Shown here in pieces: positions 20,775 through 32,133 of a DNA stretch of 64,000 bases. The translations under genes were made by a program, and so were the position numbers. Numbering within the stretch: the first letter of the stretch is position 1; the number at the start of each line of letters is the position of its first letter. Origin of the DNA: Nicotiana tabacum (taxonomy: Eukaryota; Streptophyta; Magnoliopsida; Solanales; Solanaceae); contig NC_134096.1 of the NCBI RefSeq assembly GCF_000715075.1, positions 116,868,698 to 116,932,697 on the forward strand. Reading direction: 5' to 3'. The notes under the pieces were generated by a model. That model saw only the letters and a list, made by a program, of their open reading frames with translations. It was not told where the DNA came from and did no database searches.

Positions 20775-22198
20775 TTATGGTATGCTATAATCCCGTATTT
20801 GAGTCTATTATTGCACTCTAATTCACTGCACTTTACTTATGTTGAGCTTTAATTAGGCGTATTTTGCACTTATTGTGTGTTTTATGTCTTGTAGGAGTAA
20901 TTCCGGTATATGTAGATGTTATGACATGAATTCTTGCTATTTTGGAGATTTGAAGTCTGAGTAAAAGCCGAAGGATTAAGTTGGGATCGAGTTCGGGGAT
21001 CAACGGATGATAGTGGAACGAAACGAAGAATCGAGCAGGCATATTGTGCACTGTCTAGTAAAATGCACATAACTTTTCTCTCGAAACTTTGTTTGGGCTT
21101 CACAATATATAGTTGGAAAGATATTTAAAAGGTCTACAACTTTCATGATTTACACTTTCCCAAATTCCCAACTTATACAACCCAGTTGAACGACCAAAGT
21201 GCGCGACCAGGTACGCGGCCATGCATGTCCTGTCCGGGAAAAGCCCTATTTCGCTAAAAAATGGTAGTTTCGTCCGGGATTTTCTTTAGGGGCAGATTAA
21301 ATACCCCAAAACACCATTTTGACACACTTTTTGACATACCTTAGGCCTAGGGAAGCTTAGAAGAAGAAGGAGAAGCAAGAGCACAAGGATTTCAACCATT
21401 CTTCTCACTCAAATCCGGGTTTGGATTGTATTTATGTTTTCCTCTATTTTTGTTTCATTTGTGAAGAATTCCTCCATGTCTATGGAGTCGAACCTTTTGG
21501 GTTTTGATGGATTTGGTGTATTGATGGTTGTTTGTGGTTTATTACTCTATGTTTATGTATTTGAATCGTTGTTGGAAGATTTAATTGTTGCATCTATGTT
21601 CACTTGTTCTTGTAATCGAAAAAGGCATAACTTGTGATATATTTGCACTATGTTATTGGTTGAGTTCATAGATTCTTCTAAGTAATCGAAAGAGGCTAGT
21701 TGAATTCTTGATTAAACCTAGTTAGGAGGATAATCGAAAGAGATTCTCCTAAAGACCAATCCATTATGAATTCTTGCATATCTTCACCGAGCTTAAATTG
21801 GTTCATATTGTGAGGTTGAAACTTAATTGAGAGAGGAGCTTATACTAAACATTTGTACAGATAATTAAGTGAATTCGGGAGACTCACTTGACCATTAGAA
21901 GTGAATTGTCTAGAGTTAGATCCCTAACAAATATCTTGCACCTATCCTATCAACCCATATTTTCTCCTATTGATAACTCCTTGCTTACCTTTTTTGAGAT
22001 TTTCATTAGTCAATAGTTTAGGTTCTTATTTAGTTTCAATTCTTAATTGTATAAATCTCTATTGTTGATCTTCCTGGATTGCAATCCAGCTAAGAACTAC
22101 AAGAATACTGTTTAAATCCAATCCCTATAGAGACGATAATTATACTATACTATCTTTGACTAGCGAGCATAATTTAAGTTTGTGTTTTGCGCTCGTCA
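20775..22198 (+). repeat. LTR of Athila-type element V, copy 1 (solo-like)
   Basis: 1424 bp, ttatggtatgctataat to tgttttgcgctcgtca. It is nearly identical to 27440-28900. The terminus GCTCGTCA is the usual end of LTRs followed by an Athila-type primer site, but here it is followed directly by ATCCT and Tat protease sequence. Seen alone it is a solo LTR inside T. The expected TG start reads TT in both copies. Confidence 0.88.
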
Positions 22199-22640
22199 AT
22201 CCTGCGGCCTCGACCATATCGGGGTCTATGATGATGTCCTCGCTGTCATCACATACCGACCTCGACCCTGTTGATTGCTATGCCTCTTTTTCTTTATCCT
22301 TTGTTTTTTGGGTGGCCGTATAGTCTAAGGAGATGCGGTATGATTCCTGGGATGTGCGTTTCTCCCCTAGTATACTGAATATTCTCCATGTAGTTGGGAA
22401 TTTGATGACTTGGTACAAGCTGGGTGGGATATCTCTCATGGTGTGTATCCATGGTCACCCTATTATGGCATTGTATGCTATGTCCTAGTCCATGACGTGG
22501 AATGTGGTTTCCAGAGTGACGCCACCCGCTAGGACGGGGAGTGTGATCTCGCCGAATGTTCGCTCAACTGCATTATTAAATCCTGTTAGTGTGATGCAAC
22601 GCGACACTATCTTATCTTCGAGTTTCATTTGTGCAAGTAC
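22199..22640 (-). pseudogene. duplicated T protease-region segment, copy 1
   Basis: About 440 bp matching 28901-29341 with few differences. On the minus strand it carries part of the Tat protease region (LAGGVTLETTFHVMD and nearby) and breaks at about 22640, within a sequence equivalent to VLAQMK, where it fuses to gypsy W. The same coding segment occurs again to the right with its proper continuation, so this copy is the product of rearrangement. Confidence 0.85.
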
Positions 22641-23429
22641 TCGGGGGATGCTTTTAACTGCTCCTTCAACTCCTTCAATTCGGCAGATGGCATTCTATAT
22701 GGAGGGATGGATATTGGTTGAGTTCCTAGAAGCAAATCGATGCTAAAATCAATCTCTCGCTCTCGAGGAATACTTGGAAGCTCCTCTGGAAACATATATG
22801 CATACTCTTTGACTACGGGAATAGACTGAAGTGTAGATATCTTAGCATCTGCATTTCTAACTCGCACAATATGATAAATGCACCCTTTTGCGATCATTTT
22901 CATCGCCTTCAGATAGGAAATAAACCTACCTGTGGGTGTCGCTGTATTACCTACCCATTCAAGGACCGGCTCACCCAGAAAATGAAATATGGCTGCCTTT
23001 TCTTGGCAATCAACTGTGGCATAGCAAGATGCCAACCAGTCCATGCCCATGATAGCATCATAATCCATCATCTCTAGCTCAACTAGGTCGGTTAAGATCT
23101 AACAACTACAAACTTTCACTGTACAACCTCGGTAAACCTGTCTAGCAATAATCGGTTCTACGACCGGTGTAGATATCGCAAAAGGATCACTTACCCGCAA
23201 CAAATGGGGTAATATATGATAAAGTAGATCCTGGGTCTATCAAGGCATAAGCATCATGAGAGCAAATGGTCAATATACCTGTCATAACATTTGGTGAAGA
23301 CTCCTTGTCCTGTCGACCCGCTAAAGCATAGATACGGTTCTGATTACCACCTGAACTGGAACCTCTACCTCTGCCTCGACCTCTACTAGCCGAAGATTGA
23401 GACTCGCACCCTGAAGGATGCACGAACAT
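22641..23429 (-). pseudogene. W protease and RT leader
   Basis: The ORF at 23429-23187 contains a Gly/Arg/Ser-rich hinge and the protease active site LIDPGSTLSYITPF. A frame break near 23190 follows. The ORF at 23071-22625 continues with MMDYDAIMGMDWLASCYATVDC (the post-protease motif), PEELPSIPREREIDFSIDL and the RT entry [18 protein letters not shown], after which the sequence switches to T. The zinc knuckle region upstream is scrambled. It is a retropepsin-type protease from a gypsy polyprotein; inactive. Confidence 0.85.
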
Positions 23430-23753
23430 AGATGATCATGTTGCTGAACTCGCTGGTTGTGCCATTCCCCCAGTTCCCTAAGAGCCTCAAAAAGGACTCA
23501 GACGCCCATATGTATAATAAGCATCAGAACCTGCTCGGCATTAGCCCAAGTATCCTCTACCACAGATATCACACCGCGGCGAAAATGACCATGTCTACCT
23601 TGAACCTCGCTATCGCTGCAAACCTGACGCCCGTGAGCTCTCACCTGGTCCTGACTAAGTATAGCAGTCATATCTATAACCCTGTAACTGAGGTGGCGGA
23701 GGCCTAGGTGGTCGTCTGAAGTACTGGGGCCTATAACTACCCTGAGACTGCTC

Positions 23754-24661
23754 CTAAGACCTGGGAAATATCATCCTCTTACCCTGCCCTTGCTCAGTCC
23801 TCTCTGTACCCTGCCGCCGACGCCTACCCCTTTCTATATTCTTATCGAATGCTTGAATCCGGGAGATATCCATACTATCCTGCAATGCACCGGTGGCACA
23901 TGCCTCGGTCAACTCTGGGGCTAACCCTGCTATAAACCTATAGATCCTGTCCCGCATAGTAGCAAATATGGATGGTGCATATTTGGCCAATGAGTCAAAA
24001 TGGAGAGTATACTCTCAAACACTCATATTGCCCTGCTTGAGGGCTAGAAACTGATCAACCGAGCCTGTCGGATCTCCCGCGGTAAGAACTGGTCAAGGAA
24101 GGCATATGAAAAATTCTCCCAACTAGCTGGAGGTGCATCACGTGCCCTGGACCTCTCCCATCCCTCGTACCAAAGGATGGCTATATCTCGGAGTCGAAAA
24201 GCTGCTAGCTCAACTGCCTCTTTCTCTGTGGAATGCATAACCCGAAAGATCCTGTGATGATGATCTATGAAATCCTGTGGGTCCTCCCTTTGATCTGGCC
24301 CCGTGAACTCTGGGGGACTCAAAGCAATAAACTCTCGAACCCTTAAACTCCCAGACCCCTCAGAAGATCCTGCACTAGCTGATGCCCTAGCATGTTGCTG
24401 GGTAGCTACCAACTATGTCAACAAATGCACCGCACTACTCAAGTCCTGATATGATGGAATTGGAAAGGGAACTGGATGTGCGGTATCCCTAGGAGTCTCC
24501 TCAAGTGGTGGAGGAGCCGGTAATGGCTGAGTAGGGGTCTCGCCCTGGGCCTCAGACTGAGCCCCATCTACTGGGGGTACCCTGCTGGTCCCCTCACTTG
24601 ATGATGTATCTCCCCTATGGCTAGCCGTAGTCTTCCTAGTCATCACCATATATGTATGCAA
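23754..24661 (-). pseudogene. W gag
   Basis: Gag of element W. The start is ATG at 24661 or the second Met just inside it (MVMTRKTTASHRG). A Pro/Glu-rich N-terminus ends at a TAG near 24413 (LLT stop MVATQQHA). The Retrotrans_gag core then runs PPEFTGPDQREDPQDFIDHH, FRLRDIAILWYEGWERSR and WENFSYAFLDQFLP. A frameshift near 24045 separates the last part (MAKYAPSIFATMRDRIYRFI, ARG-rich tail). The nucleocapsid finger is not readable. Three disruptions; a pseudogene. Confidence 0.85.
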
Positions 24662-24843
24662 ACACCAACATGTAAGTTTAACTCAAATTTCCTATAACTC
24701 AGTTCTACAGCATGATTTAGATTTGAAAGAAGGGTAACTAACTCCTAAATGCCCTGTAGTTCCCTGCTTATATAATGTGGTGCACAACACATCTATAAAC
24801 AAGACCCTACTAGACACGACTTGTATACTCCCTAGGACAGAAC

Positions 24844-24858
24844 TGCTATGATACCAAG
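24844..24858 (-). other. primer binding site of W
   Basis: On the minus strand ttggtatcatagcag follows the LTR end ggggcgtgaca. It resembles the tRNA-iMet site with a changed base (TATCAT for TATCAG). Confidence 0.75.
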
Positions 24859-24860
24859 TT

Positions 24861-27388
24861 TGTCACGCCCCGAACATGGGGGGAGAGACCGGCACCCGAT
24901 GCCTCACCTAACCTAGCGTACCAACTTGTGACTAAGGGGCTCTGAACATATAATGTCATAATTTGTCCATAGGTCCACATTGAAAGATAATTTGCGAAGC
25001 AAAATGTAAAACTGAACAGAAACTAGCACTGACTAAACATCAATATAAAGCTAGGCCGACAAGGCCATCATAACTACTACAACTGACAAACCAACAAAAT
25101 ATACATAGCAGGCCTACAAGCCCAACATGCTGCACTAACTGACAGGATATGTCTACAAGCCTCTACTGATGGGTGTATTGTGATCGGAACAGGGCCCCGA
25201 CCTACCCATAATATATATACATACATACAGAAGATGTACATAAAACCCTAGACCCGAAAACTCCGAAGGACGTGGGGCTTACCGATCAGGTTGAACTTGA
25301 GAAACACCTACTGAGGAGGTCTACCCATCTGTCTATCTGAACCTGCATGCATGAAATGCAGCGTCCCTAGAAAAGGGACATCAGTACGAAATAATGTACC
25401 GAGTATGTAAGGCAATAAAATAATTGAAAGCTGAAACTGAACTAATAATATAATAAGTGAAAGTAACTGGGAGTCAAAGATGATCTGGAGATATAATTAC
25501 CTGCTGATACTGACTAAACTACTTCAATATAGTAAATAAAATAAATGTCCGGCCCTATAAGGCTCGGTACGTGTAACTGCTCGGCCGTAGTAGGCTCGCT
25601 CATAGGCGCTCAGCCATACTAGGCTCTGTATCTCGGCCATCCTGGGCTCGCTCATAGGCGCTCGACAACAGTAGGCTTGGTATATAACTTACCATCTGAT
25701 CAGAGGTTGCCCAATAGGGGCTTGCCCACCGATTATAGCTCAATGGTGGAGAAAATACTGTAATACTATATATATATAGACCCTCTGCTCTCTTGACTGG
25801 AAGAAGACAATACTCAATTGAATATAATTTCCCGATAAGGGAGAATACTGTAACATATGAGACTAGGATAATGTATTTAAATTTGGTAGTATGAACTTCT
25901 CTTTATGCCTCGTTATCAAACACATGTAGTTACGAGATCATGCCAAAATGAAGGAAGGGCTTAGTCTTAACATACCTTATCACAATCTTTCCAATCACCA
26001 AGTTGAACTCGCCTCTTCGCACCTTAATATACAACAACGATAATAATACTATTATTAAGTTACGAAAGGTACAACTATCGCACAACGAACGACACGCTTA
26101 TTTTCTATTAAAACGGGCAGTATCTCCCCCATAATCTTTACTTCCTCCAAATTCAAGATAACACCAACAACACAAGAACACAACAAAGAAAACATATATA
26201 CATTATTTTTCAACCTTATATACACCACAATATACTACAAAACATCCCAACACACCCCAATCTCTTCATACACAAAACGACAACCGTAGTAGTGTTAAAC
26301 ATTCCGAAAATGTTACAACAAACGACCAGTCCACCACCCTGCATTTATATGGTGTTTCTCCACACCCTTCCTCATCCAAAACTCCACAAAATAGTTGTAA
26401 AATACGCAGCCCAACAGCAACACAAAACAGTCCGCTACAAGTGAATAACTCGAACTCACGACTTTCGATCACCGTCCCGTGAGTTCTGACAAATATAGAA
26501 CGACTTACCATGCATTTACAGTAGAAAAAAATGGATGAAAGAGAGCAGTAAACTTACCTTATTTGTTGTATAACTCATCTCCTATATTGGTTCTTCAAAC
26601 TCTAGATTTTACCTCCAATTAGAACTTGAAAGGGATAGAAAATCAATTGAGGTTTGTGGGCAATTTTTGGGAGGATTTTTGCAGAGCTTGTGTTTGGTTG
26701 TTATGCCCTATTATTAGTCTAATATATGAATGAGATATCTTTTTAAAAATGCCTCTTTGGATGACCCGAACTGGCCCATTTTTGGACGACCTGAACTGGC
26801 CCATTTTTGGACTCTTATTTAAGCAAGTAGGTGACAGTCTGTGCAGTCTCGCGTATCTATCTACTCTGATATTGTATTGACAAACAGTTTAATGAATTAG
26901 AAAATAGACTAATATATCTTCAATTTAATGGGAGGAACACCTCATAAATCTAAGTATAGTGGGAGAAAATCGCAGTTACATTTGACCCAAAGTTTCAGTA
27001 AAACTTATGAACGTAACTTGTGATGACTTTCATCGACTTTTGTTCCACCACTCGCTTGACTTCAAAACATAACACATGACTATCATACGACTAACATAAC
27101 TCATAACATAACCTCCTTATCATGTTAAGCACCCTAGTATCACCGCAAAAGTATATGTTATAACATTCCCAACTTGTCGACTTTTGACGAAACATTATTT
27201 TCTTCAATTCCTTTAGCTTCTGAACCTTCCAACCCTCTTTGTACTTGTTGTTCATGATCTTCAATATTTGTAACCTACTAGGTAACATGATTAACTTACT
27301 ATATATATTTTCAAATATGATCTCATTTTTAGTCGTACGTTAGCTTGCTCATGACGCACTTTTACGTACGAAAATATAAGGTGTAACA
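24861..27388 (-). repeat. 5' LTR of W
   Basis: 2528 bp, on the minus strand TGTTACACCTTATATTTTCG to ggggcgtgaca. It contains imperfect repeats of an aggctcg-type motif (25555-25690) and a 25-bp tandem duplication of gac(c/c)cgaactggcccattt type near 26763-26812. The ORFs inside (26266-26511 and 27091-27288) have no recognisable domain. Confidence 0.8.
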
Positions 27389-27439
27389 GAAGTGTAGTTT
27401 GATTGATCGAGGACGAGCAATGGTTTAAGTGTGGGGTAT
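27389..27439 (+). mobile_element. internal 3' remnant of V with polypurine tract
   Basis: About 50 bp, including cgaggacgagcaatggttta and aagtgtggggtat. This is the characteristic sequence just before the 3' LTR in Athila-type elements. It is all that is left of the V interior; W is inserted at its left edge. Confidence 0.75.
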
Positions 27440-28900
27440 TTATGGTAGGCTATAATACCATGTTTTAGTCACTTATTTCACTCTTATTCATTGCACTTTA
27501 CTTATATTGAGCTTTAATTAGGCGTGTTTTGCACTTATTGTGTGTTTTATACCTTGTAGGAGTATTTTTGATCTATGTAGATGTTATGGCATGAATTCAT
27601 GCTATTTTGGAGCTTTGAAGTCTGAGTAAAAGCCCAAGGATTAAGTCGGTATCGAGTTCAGGGATAAACGGATGATAGTGGAACGAAACGAAGAATCGAG
27701 CAAGCATATTGCACAGTGTCCAGTAAAATGCATATAACATTTCGCTCCGAACTCCGTTTGGACTTCACAATATATCGTTGGAAAGCTATTTAAAAGGGCT
27801 ACAACTTTCATTTTTACACTTTCCCAAATTTCCAATTTATACAACCCAGGTGCACGACCAAGTGTGTAGTCGCGCACTGGGCGCGCACTTGGGGCAGAAT
27901 GGTGTGCAAAGTGCGCGGTCGCGCATGTCCTATCCAGGAAAAGCCCTATTTCGCTAAGAAAGGGTAGTTTCATCCGGGATTTTCTTTGGGGGCAGATTAA
28001 ATACCCCAAAACACCATTTTTGACACACATTTTGACATATCTTAGACCTAGGGAAGTTTAGGAGAAGAAGGAGAAGCAAAAGCACAATGATTTCATCTAT
28101 CCTTCCTCACTCAAATCCGGGTTTGGATTGTATTTATGTTTTTCTCTATTTTTGTTTCATTTGTGAAGAACTCCTCCATGTCTATAGAGTAGAACCTCTT
28201 GGGTTTTGATGGATTTGGTGTATTTATGGTTATTTGTGAATTATAACTCTATGTTTAGCTATTTGAATCGTTGTTGGATGGTTTAAATTTTGCATCTATG
28301 TTCACCTGTTCTTGTAATAGAAAGAGGCATAACTTGTGATATATTTGCACTATGTTGTTGGTTGAGTTCATAGATTCTTCTAAGTAATCGAAATAGGCTA
28401 GTTGAATCCTTGATTAAACCAAGTTAGAAGGATAATCGAAAGAGATTCTCCTAAAGACCAATCCATTATGAATTTTTGCATATCTTCACCGAGCTTAAAG
28501 TGGTTCATATTGTGAGGTTGAAACTTAATCGAGAGAGGAGCTTATACTAAACATTTGTACAGATAATTAAGTGAATTCGAGAGACTCACTTGAATATTAG
28601 AAGTGAATTTTCTAGAGTTAGATCCCGAACAATTATCTTACACCTATCCTATCAACCCATATTTTCTCCTATTGATAACTCCTTGCTTATCTTTTTTGAG
28701 ATTGTCATTAGTCAATAGTTTAGGTTCTTATTTAGTTTCAATTCTTAATTGTATAAATCTCCATTGTTGATCCTCCTGGATAGCAATCCAGCTACGAACT
28801 ACAAGAATACTGTTTAAATCCAATCCATATAGAGAAGATAATTATACTATACTATTTTTGACTAGCGAGCATAATTTCAGTGTGTATTTTGCGCTCGTCA
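27440..28900 (+). repeat. 3' LTR of Athila-type element V
   Basis: 1461 bp, ttatggtaggctataat to ttttgcgctcgtca, followed by the ATCCT duplication. It contains a GC-rich cluster of GCGC palindromes (27855-27930), then a TATA-like ttaaatacccc near 27995. The minus ORF 27641-28030 is antisense LTR. Confidence 0.88.
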
Positions 28901-29620
28901 ATCCTGCGGCCTCGACCATATCGGGGTCTCTGATGACGTCCTCGCTGTCATCACATACCGACCTCGACCCTGTTGATTGCTATGCCTCTTTTTCTTTATC
29001 CCTTGTTTGTTGGTGGCCGTACAGTCTAAGGCGATGCGGTAGCATTCCTAGGATGTGCGTTTCTCCCCTCGTATATTGAATATTCCCCATGGAGTTGGGA
29101 ATTTGATGACATGGCACAAGCTGGGTGGGATATATCTCATGGTTTGTATCCATGGTCGCCCTATTATGGCATTGTATGCTATGTCCTATTCTATGACGTG
29201 GAATATGGTTTCCAGAGTGACGCCACCCGCTAGGACGAGGAGTGTGATGTCGCCGAATGTTCGCTTAACTGCATTATTAAATCCTGTTAGTGTGATGCAG
29301 TGCGACACTATCTTATCTTCTAGTTTCATTTGTGCAAGTACTTGAGGGTGGATAATGCATGCACCGCTCCCATCGTCTACCATAATTCATCTCATATCGG
29401 TATCTGAAATTCGTAAAGTGATAACAAGAGCATCATAATGAGGGAAGGACAAACTGTTGGTATCTGATTTATCGAAGATGATGCTTTCTTCGAGTTCATC
29501 ATTCCGTTCGTGGGTGATCGACCATTTGAGCTTGTGGATTTTGGTGAACTTCACGCTGGCGATGGAGGCGTCATCCCCACCACCGATGATCATATGGATG
29601 GTGCGGGCCGGCGAGGGCAA
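28901..29620 (-). pseudogene. T protease region
   Basis: Tat polyprotein protease on the minus strand. The piece 29620-29387 reads ARTIHMIIGGGDDASIA and FPHYDALVITLRISDTDMR, then a TGA (expected Arg codon), then IMVDDGSGACIIHPQVLAQM with the active-site Asp-Asp-Gly-Ser, GVTLETIFHVIE and AYNAIIGRPWI down to about 29150. Further left the region carries several stops to the V insertion point at 28905. The protease would process gag and pol. Note the single C-to-T change that creates the TGA. Inactive. Confidence 0.85.
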
Positions 29621-30032
29621 TTTTGGCGGCCCCTGGTGTTATTCACGCCCTCTGGCGAAGTTGGGCCTTCCTTGATCGCTTAACAACTCTTTGAGGTGTC
29701 CCTGTCGTAGAATGTTTACGACCTCCTGTCTGAGGGCGATGCAATCTTCGATTTTATGTCCTCGCTCTTGATGGAACTCGCAGAGGGCGTATGATTTTCT
29801 GGTATTTGGGTCTGACCTCATCTTTTTGCGGCCACTTCACCTTCGGTCCGAGCTTCTCTAAGGCGTAGACTATCTCTATAGGTGACAAAAACAATTGTGA
29901 GCGGATAATAAAGGGGGCATACCTCTCTCGTTCCCGTGAGTCCCCGTTCTCGATCGGGGTGATCCCTCTTCATGGCAGGATGAAGATGCAGCGGTGGTCC
30001 TGACATATGGGATATGTCGTTCCGGGTTAGGT
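29621..30032 (-). pseudogene. T gag C-terminal part
   Basis: Minus-strand continuation of Tat gag after the nested gypsy fragment. From about 30032 it reads RPNPERHIPYVRTTAASS, then GTHGNERGMPPLLSAHN, a frame break, LGPKVKWPQKDEV-like sequence, and the piece 29821-29639 RKSYALCEFHQERGHKIEDCIALRQEVVNILRQGHLKELL with the Cys-His-His-Cys nucleocapsid-type finger. It joins in sequence with gag piece 32917-32130 across the insertion. Confidence 0.82.
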
Positions 30033-31079
30033 CGTGAGGCAACCCAAAAGTCAAACCCGAGCCCGCACCTCGGAACCCTACAAAACTCATAAAATCCGAC
30101 AACCCATTCAATAACAAGTCTAACCATACTTGTTTCACTCAAATCCGACTCCGAATCGATGTTCAAAATTCAAATATTCATCAATCAAATGCTAAAAACG
30201 AAGATGGATTCATGAAATATAACCAAAATTGAGTATAGAACACTTACCCCAATCTATGTGGTGAAAATAACCTCCAAAATCGCCCAAAATTCGAGCTCCC
30301 CAACTCAAAATATAACCAAATGAACAAACCCTCTATATTATATATTTCTGCCCAGCTGTTCTGCCTCATTTCTCATGCTAAATGATATCGAAACTCGCTT
30401 TTGATTTCTCCAATGGATTCCTTGTGAAATTTCAGTCAAGTTTGAATCACTCCGTTTGACCTTATAATGAAGGAGATATGTTGGTTTCAATATTTGAAAA
30501 TAGTGCAAATTTTTAAAGACGAATTCAGTAGCAATTTCGTAATTAATCTGAAAAAAATCCGGCAACTCAATTGTTAGTAAAATGACCATAAATTCCTCAT
30601 ACGATGTCGAAACTTGAAGATTCCAGTTGCTTTGGTTCCAAAATTATGATACGGATCTAGTGCTTCAATCAAAATAGAAGCTGAAGCTCATTTGCTTAAT
30701 GTGGTACCATTTATGCTTGAAGAAACGACGTCGAAACATAAAAAACGAGCGCAACACCACCCAAACCTATCTGAAACTCACTCGAGCCCCTCAGAACCCC
30801 ATCCGGATATACCACCAAGTTCCATAATATAATACAGACTTACTCGAGGCCTCAAATCATGCATAACAACATCAAAACCATGAATCTCACCTCAAATGGA
30901 ACTTAATGAACTTTGAATCTTTCAACTTCCAAAACCCGTCCCGAAGCTTATCAAATCAACTCGGAATGAACTCAAATTTTGCACACAAGTCCCAAATAAT
31001 ATAAGGAAGCTACTCAAATTCCTGTAACCACAATCCGAACCCGATATCATCAAAGTCAACTTTCACCCCATGTCCTAGG
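30033..31079 (-). mobile_element. gypsy LTR fragment in T gag
   Basis: About 1.05 kb of long-LTR-type sequence, best read on the minus strand (gttgactttgatgat, gggacttgtgtgcaaaattt, gattttatgagttttgtagg), as in Solanaceae Tekay-like LTRs. The left border is where T gag resumes (gttaggtc/gtgaggcaac). It is fused at about 31079 to plus-strand gag/protease sequence, so it is not a simple insertion. The ORF 30338-30589 is LTR sequence. Confidence 0.6.
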
Positions 31080-31622
31080 TGTTGAAAGATGCACCTAGGA
31101 ATATGCTACATGGACTTACCTATATGCTACAGATGCGGATTCAGGGGTCACATTCAGAGGGATTGTCTTTCGTCCCGCTAGGGTGCGGCCAGGGGCATGG
31201 CACAACCAGCCAGTTCTGCAGCTACTACATCCGCAGCACCTCTTCCAGCTCGAGGCACTCCAACACCCACAAGGCGTGGTACAGCTAGGGGTGGAGCACA
31301 GAGTTCGGGAGGATCCGACCGTTTTTATGCTATGAGGGGTTGCCAGAATTCAGAGGCTTCTCCAGATGTTGTCACAGGTATATTGACTGTCCAATCTCAT
31401 GATGTATATGCTCTTATTGATCCCGGTTCCACTTTGTCATATGTCACACCTTATGTTGCTATGGAATTTGGGATAGAACCAGAACAACTTTATGAGTCGT
31501 TCGCTGTATCTACTCCAGTTGGTGAGTCTATTTTGGCTGCGTGGGTTTATAGGGATTGTGTTGTCACGTTGCGTGGTCGAGACACCATGGCCGATCTTAT
31601 TGAATTGAGAATGGTCGATTAG
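31080..31622 (+). pseudogene. gypsy zinc knuckle and protease fragment (P, first part)
   Basis: Plus-strand gypsy piece. It starts with a CCHC finger (CYRCGFRGHIQRDC around 31120-31161), runs through an Ala/Pro/Gly/Arg-rich hinge, and reaches a protease with the active site LIDPGSTLSYVTPYVAMEFG and AWVYRDCVVTLRGRDT. It ends abruptly at ELRMVD followed by TAG, where a gag segment begins. Of the same general gypsy group as G1 and W. Inactive. Confidence 0.82.
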
Positions 31623-32133
31623 ACTAAGGCAGCCCGTGCTACTGAGTTTGATAACTTGAGGCAAGGTAGCTTGAGTGTGTGGGATTACTATATGAGATTC
31701 GTGTACCTGTCTAAGTATGCTATTTACATGCTGCCCACTATGGAGGCTAGAGTGCACCGATTTATACAGGGCCTTAGTCCCTTGGTAATTAATGAGGCTG
31801 CTATAACTGCCTTGAATTTTGATATGAACTATTAAAAGATGGTGGCATTCGCTCAAGCCACAGAGACCCGCAAATTAAGGAACAAAATGGAGCGAGAGGG
31901 TAGTAATAAGGCCCGGTCTACGGGAAACTTTGGTGGTTCTTCTGGTGGTGGCAAATTAATATTTAGGGGAGGGTCGTTAGGGTCGTCCCAGTCTTTTGCT
32001 CAGTCTTCGGCTAGTGCACCGCCATCATGGCCCAGTCAGCAGTAGCAGTGGAGCTGTTTCAGGCCAAATCGGGGCAACATGGGCTCATATCAGCAGGGTC
32101 GTCATGGTGGTAGATTCTAGCAGCAAAGGAGGC
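31623..32133 (+). pseudogene. gypsy gag fragment (P, second part)
   Basis: Plus-strand gag C-terminal half: ATEFDNLRQGSLSVWDYYMR, YAIYMLPTMEARVHRFIQGL, then MVAFAQATETRKLRNKMERE, Gly/Ser-rich sequence and FRPNRGNMGSYQQGRHGGRF. Stops occur at 31832 and 32043. In an intact element this part precedes the zinc knuckle and protease, yet here it follows them. It ends at 32133 where T gag continues on the other strand. Confidence 0.82.

Larger units (their letters stand above)
22641..27388 (-). mobile_element. gypsy element W, Tekay/Del-like, 3' truncated
   Basis: Minus-strand gypsy with 5' LTR 24861-27388, primer site, gag and protease, and only the first bases of the RT region before the break at 22640. 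It was inserted in the internal region of V a short distance before the 3' LTR of V. RT, RNase H, integrase and 3' LTR are missing. It is related to G1 but from another subfamily: LTR sequences differ and the protease flank differs. Confidence 0.85.
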
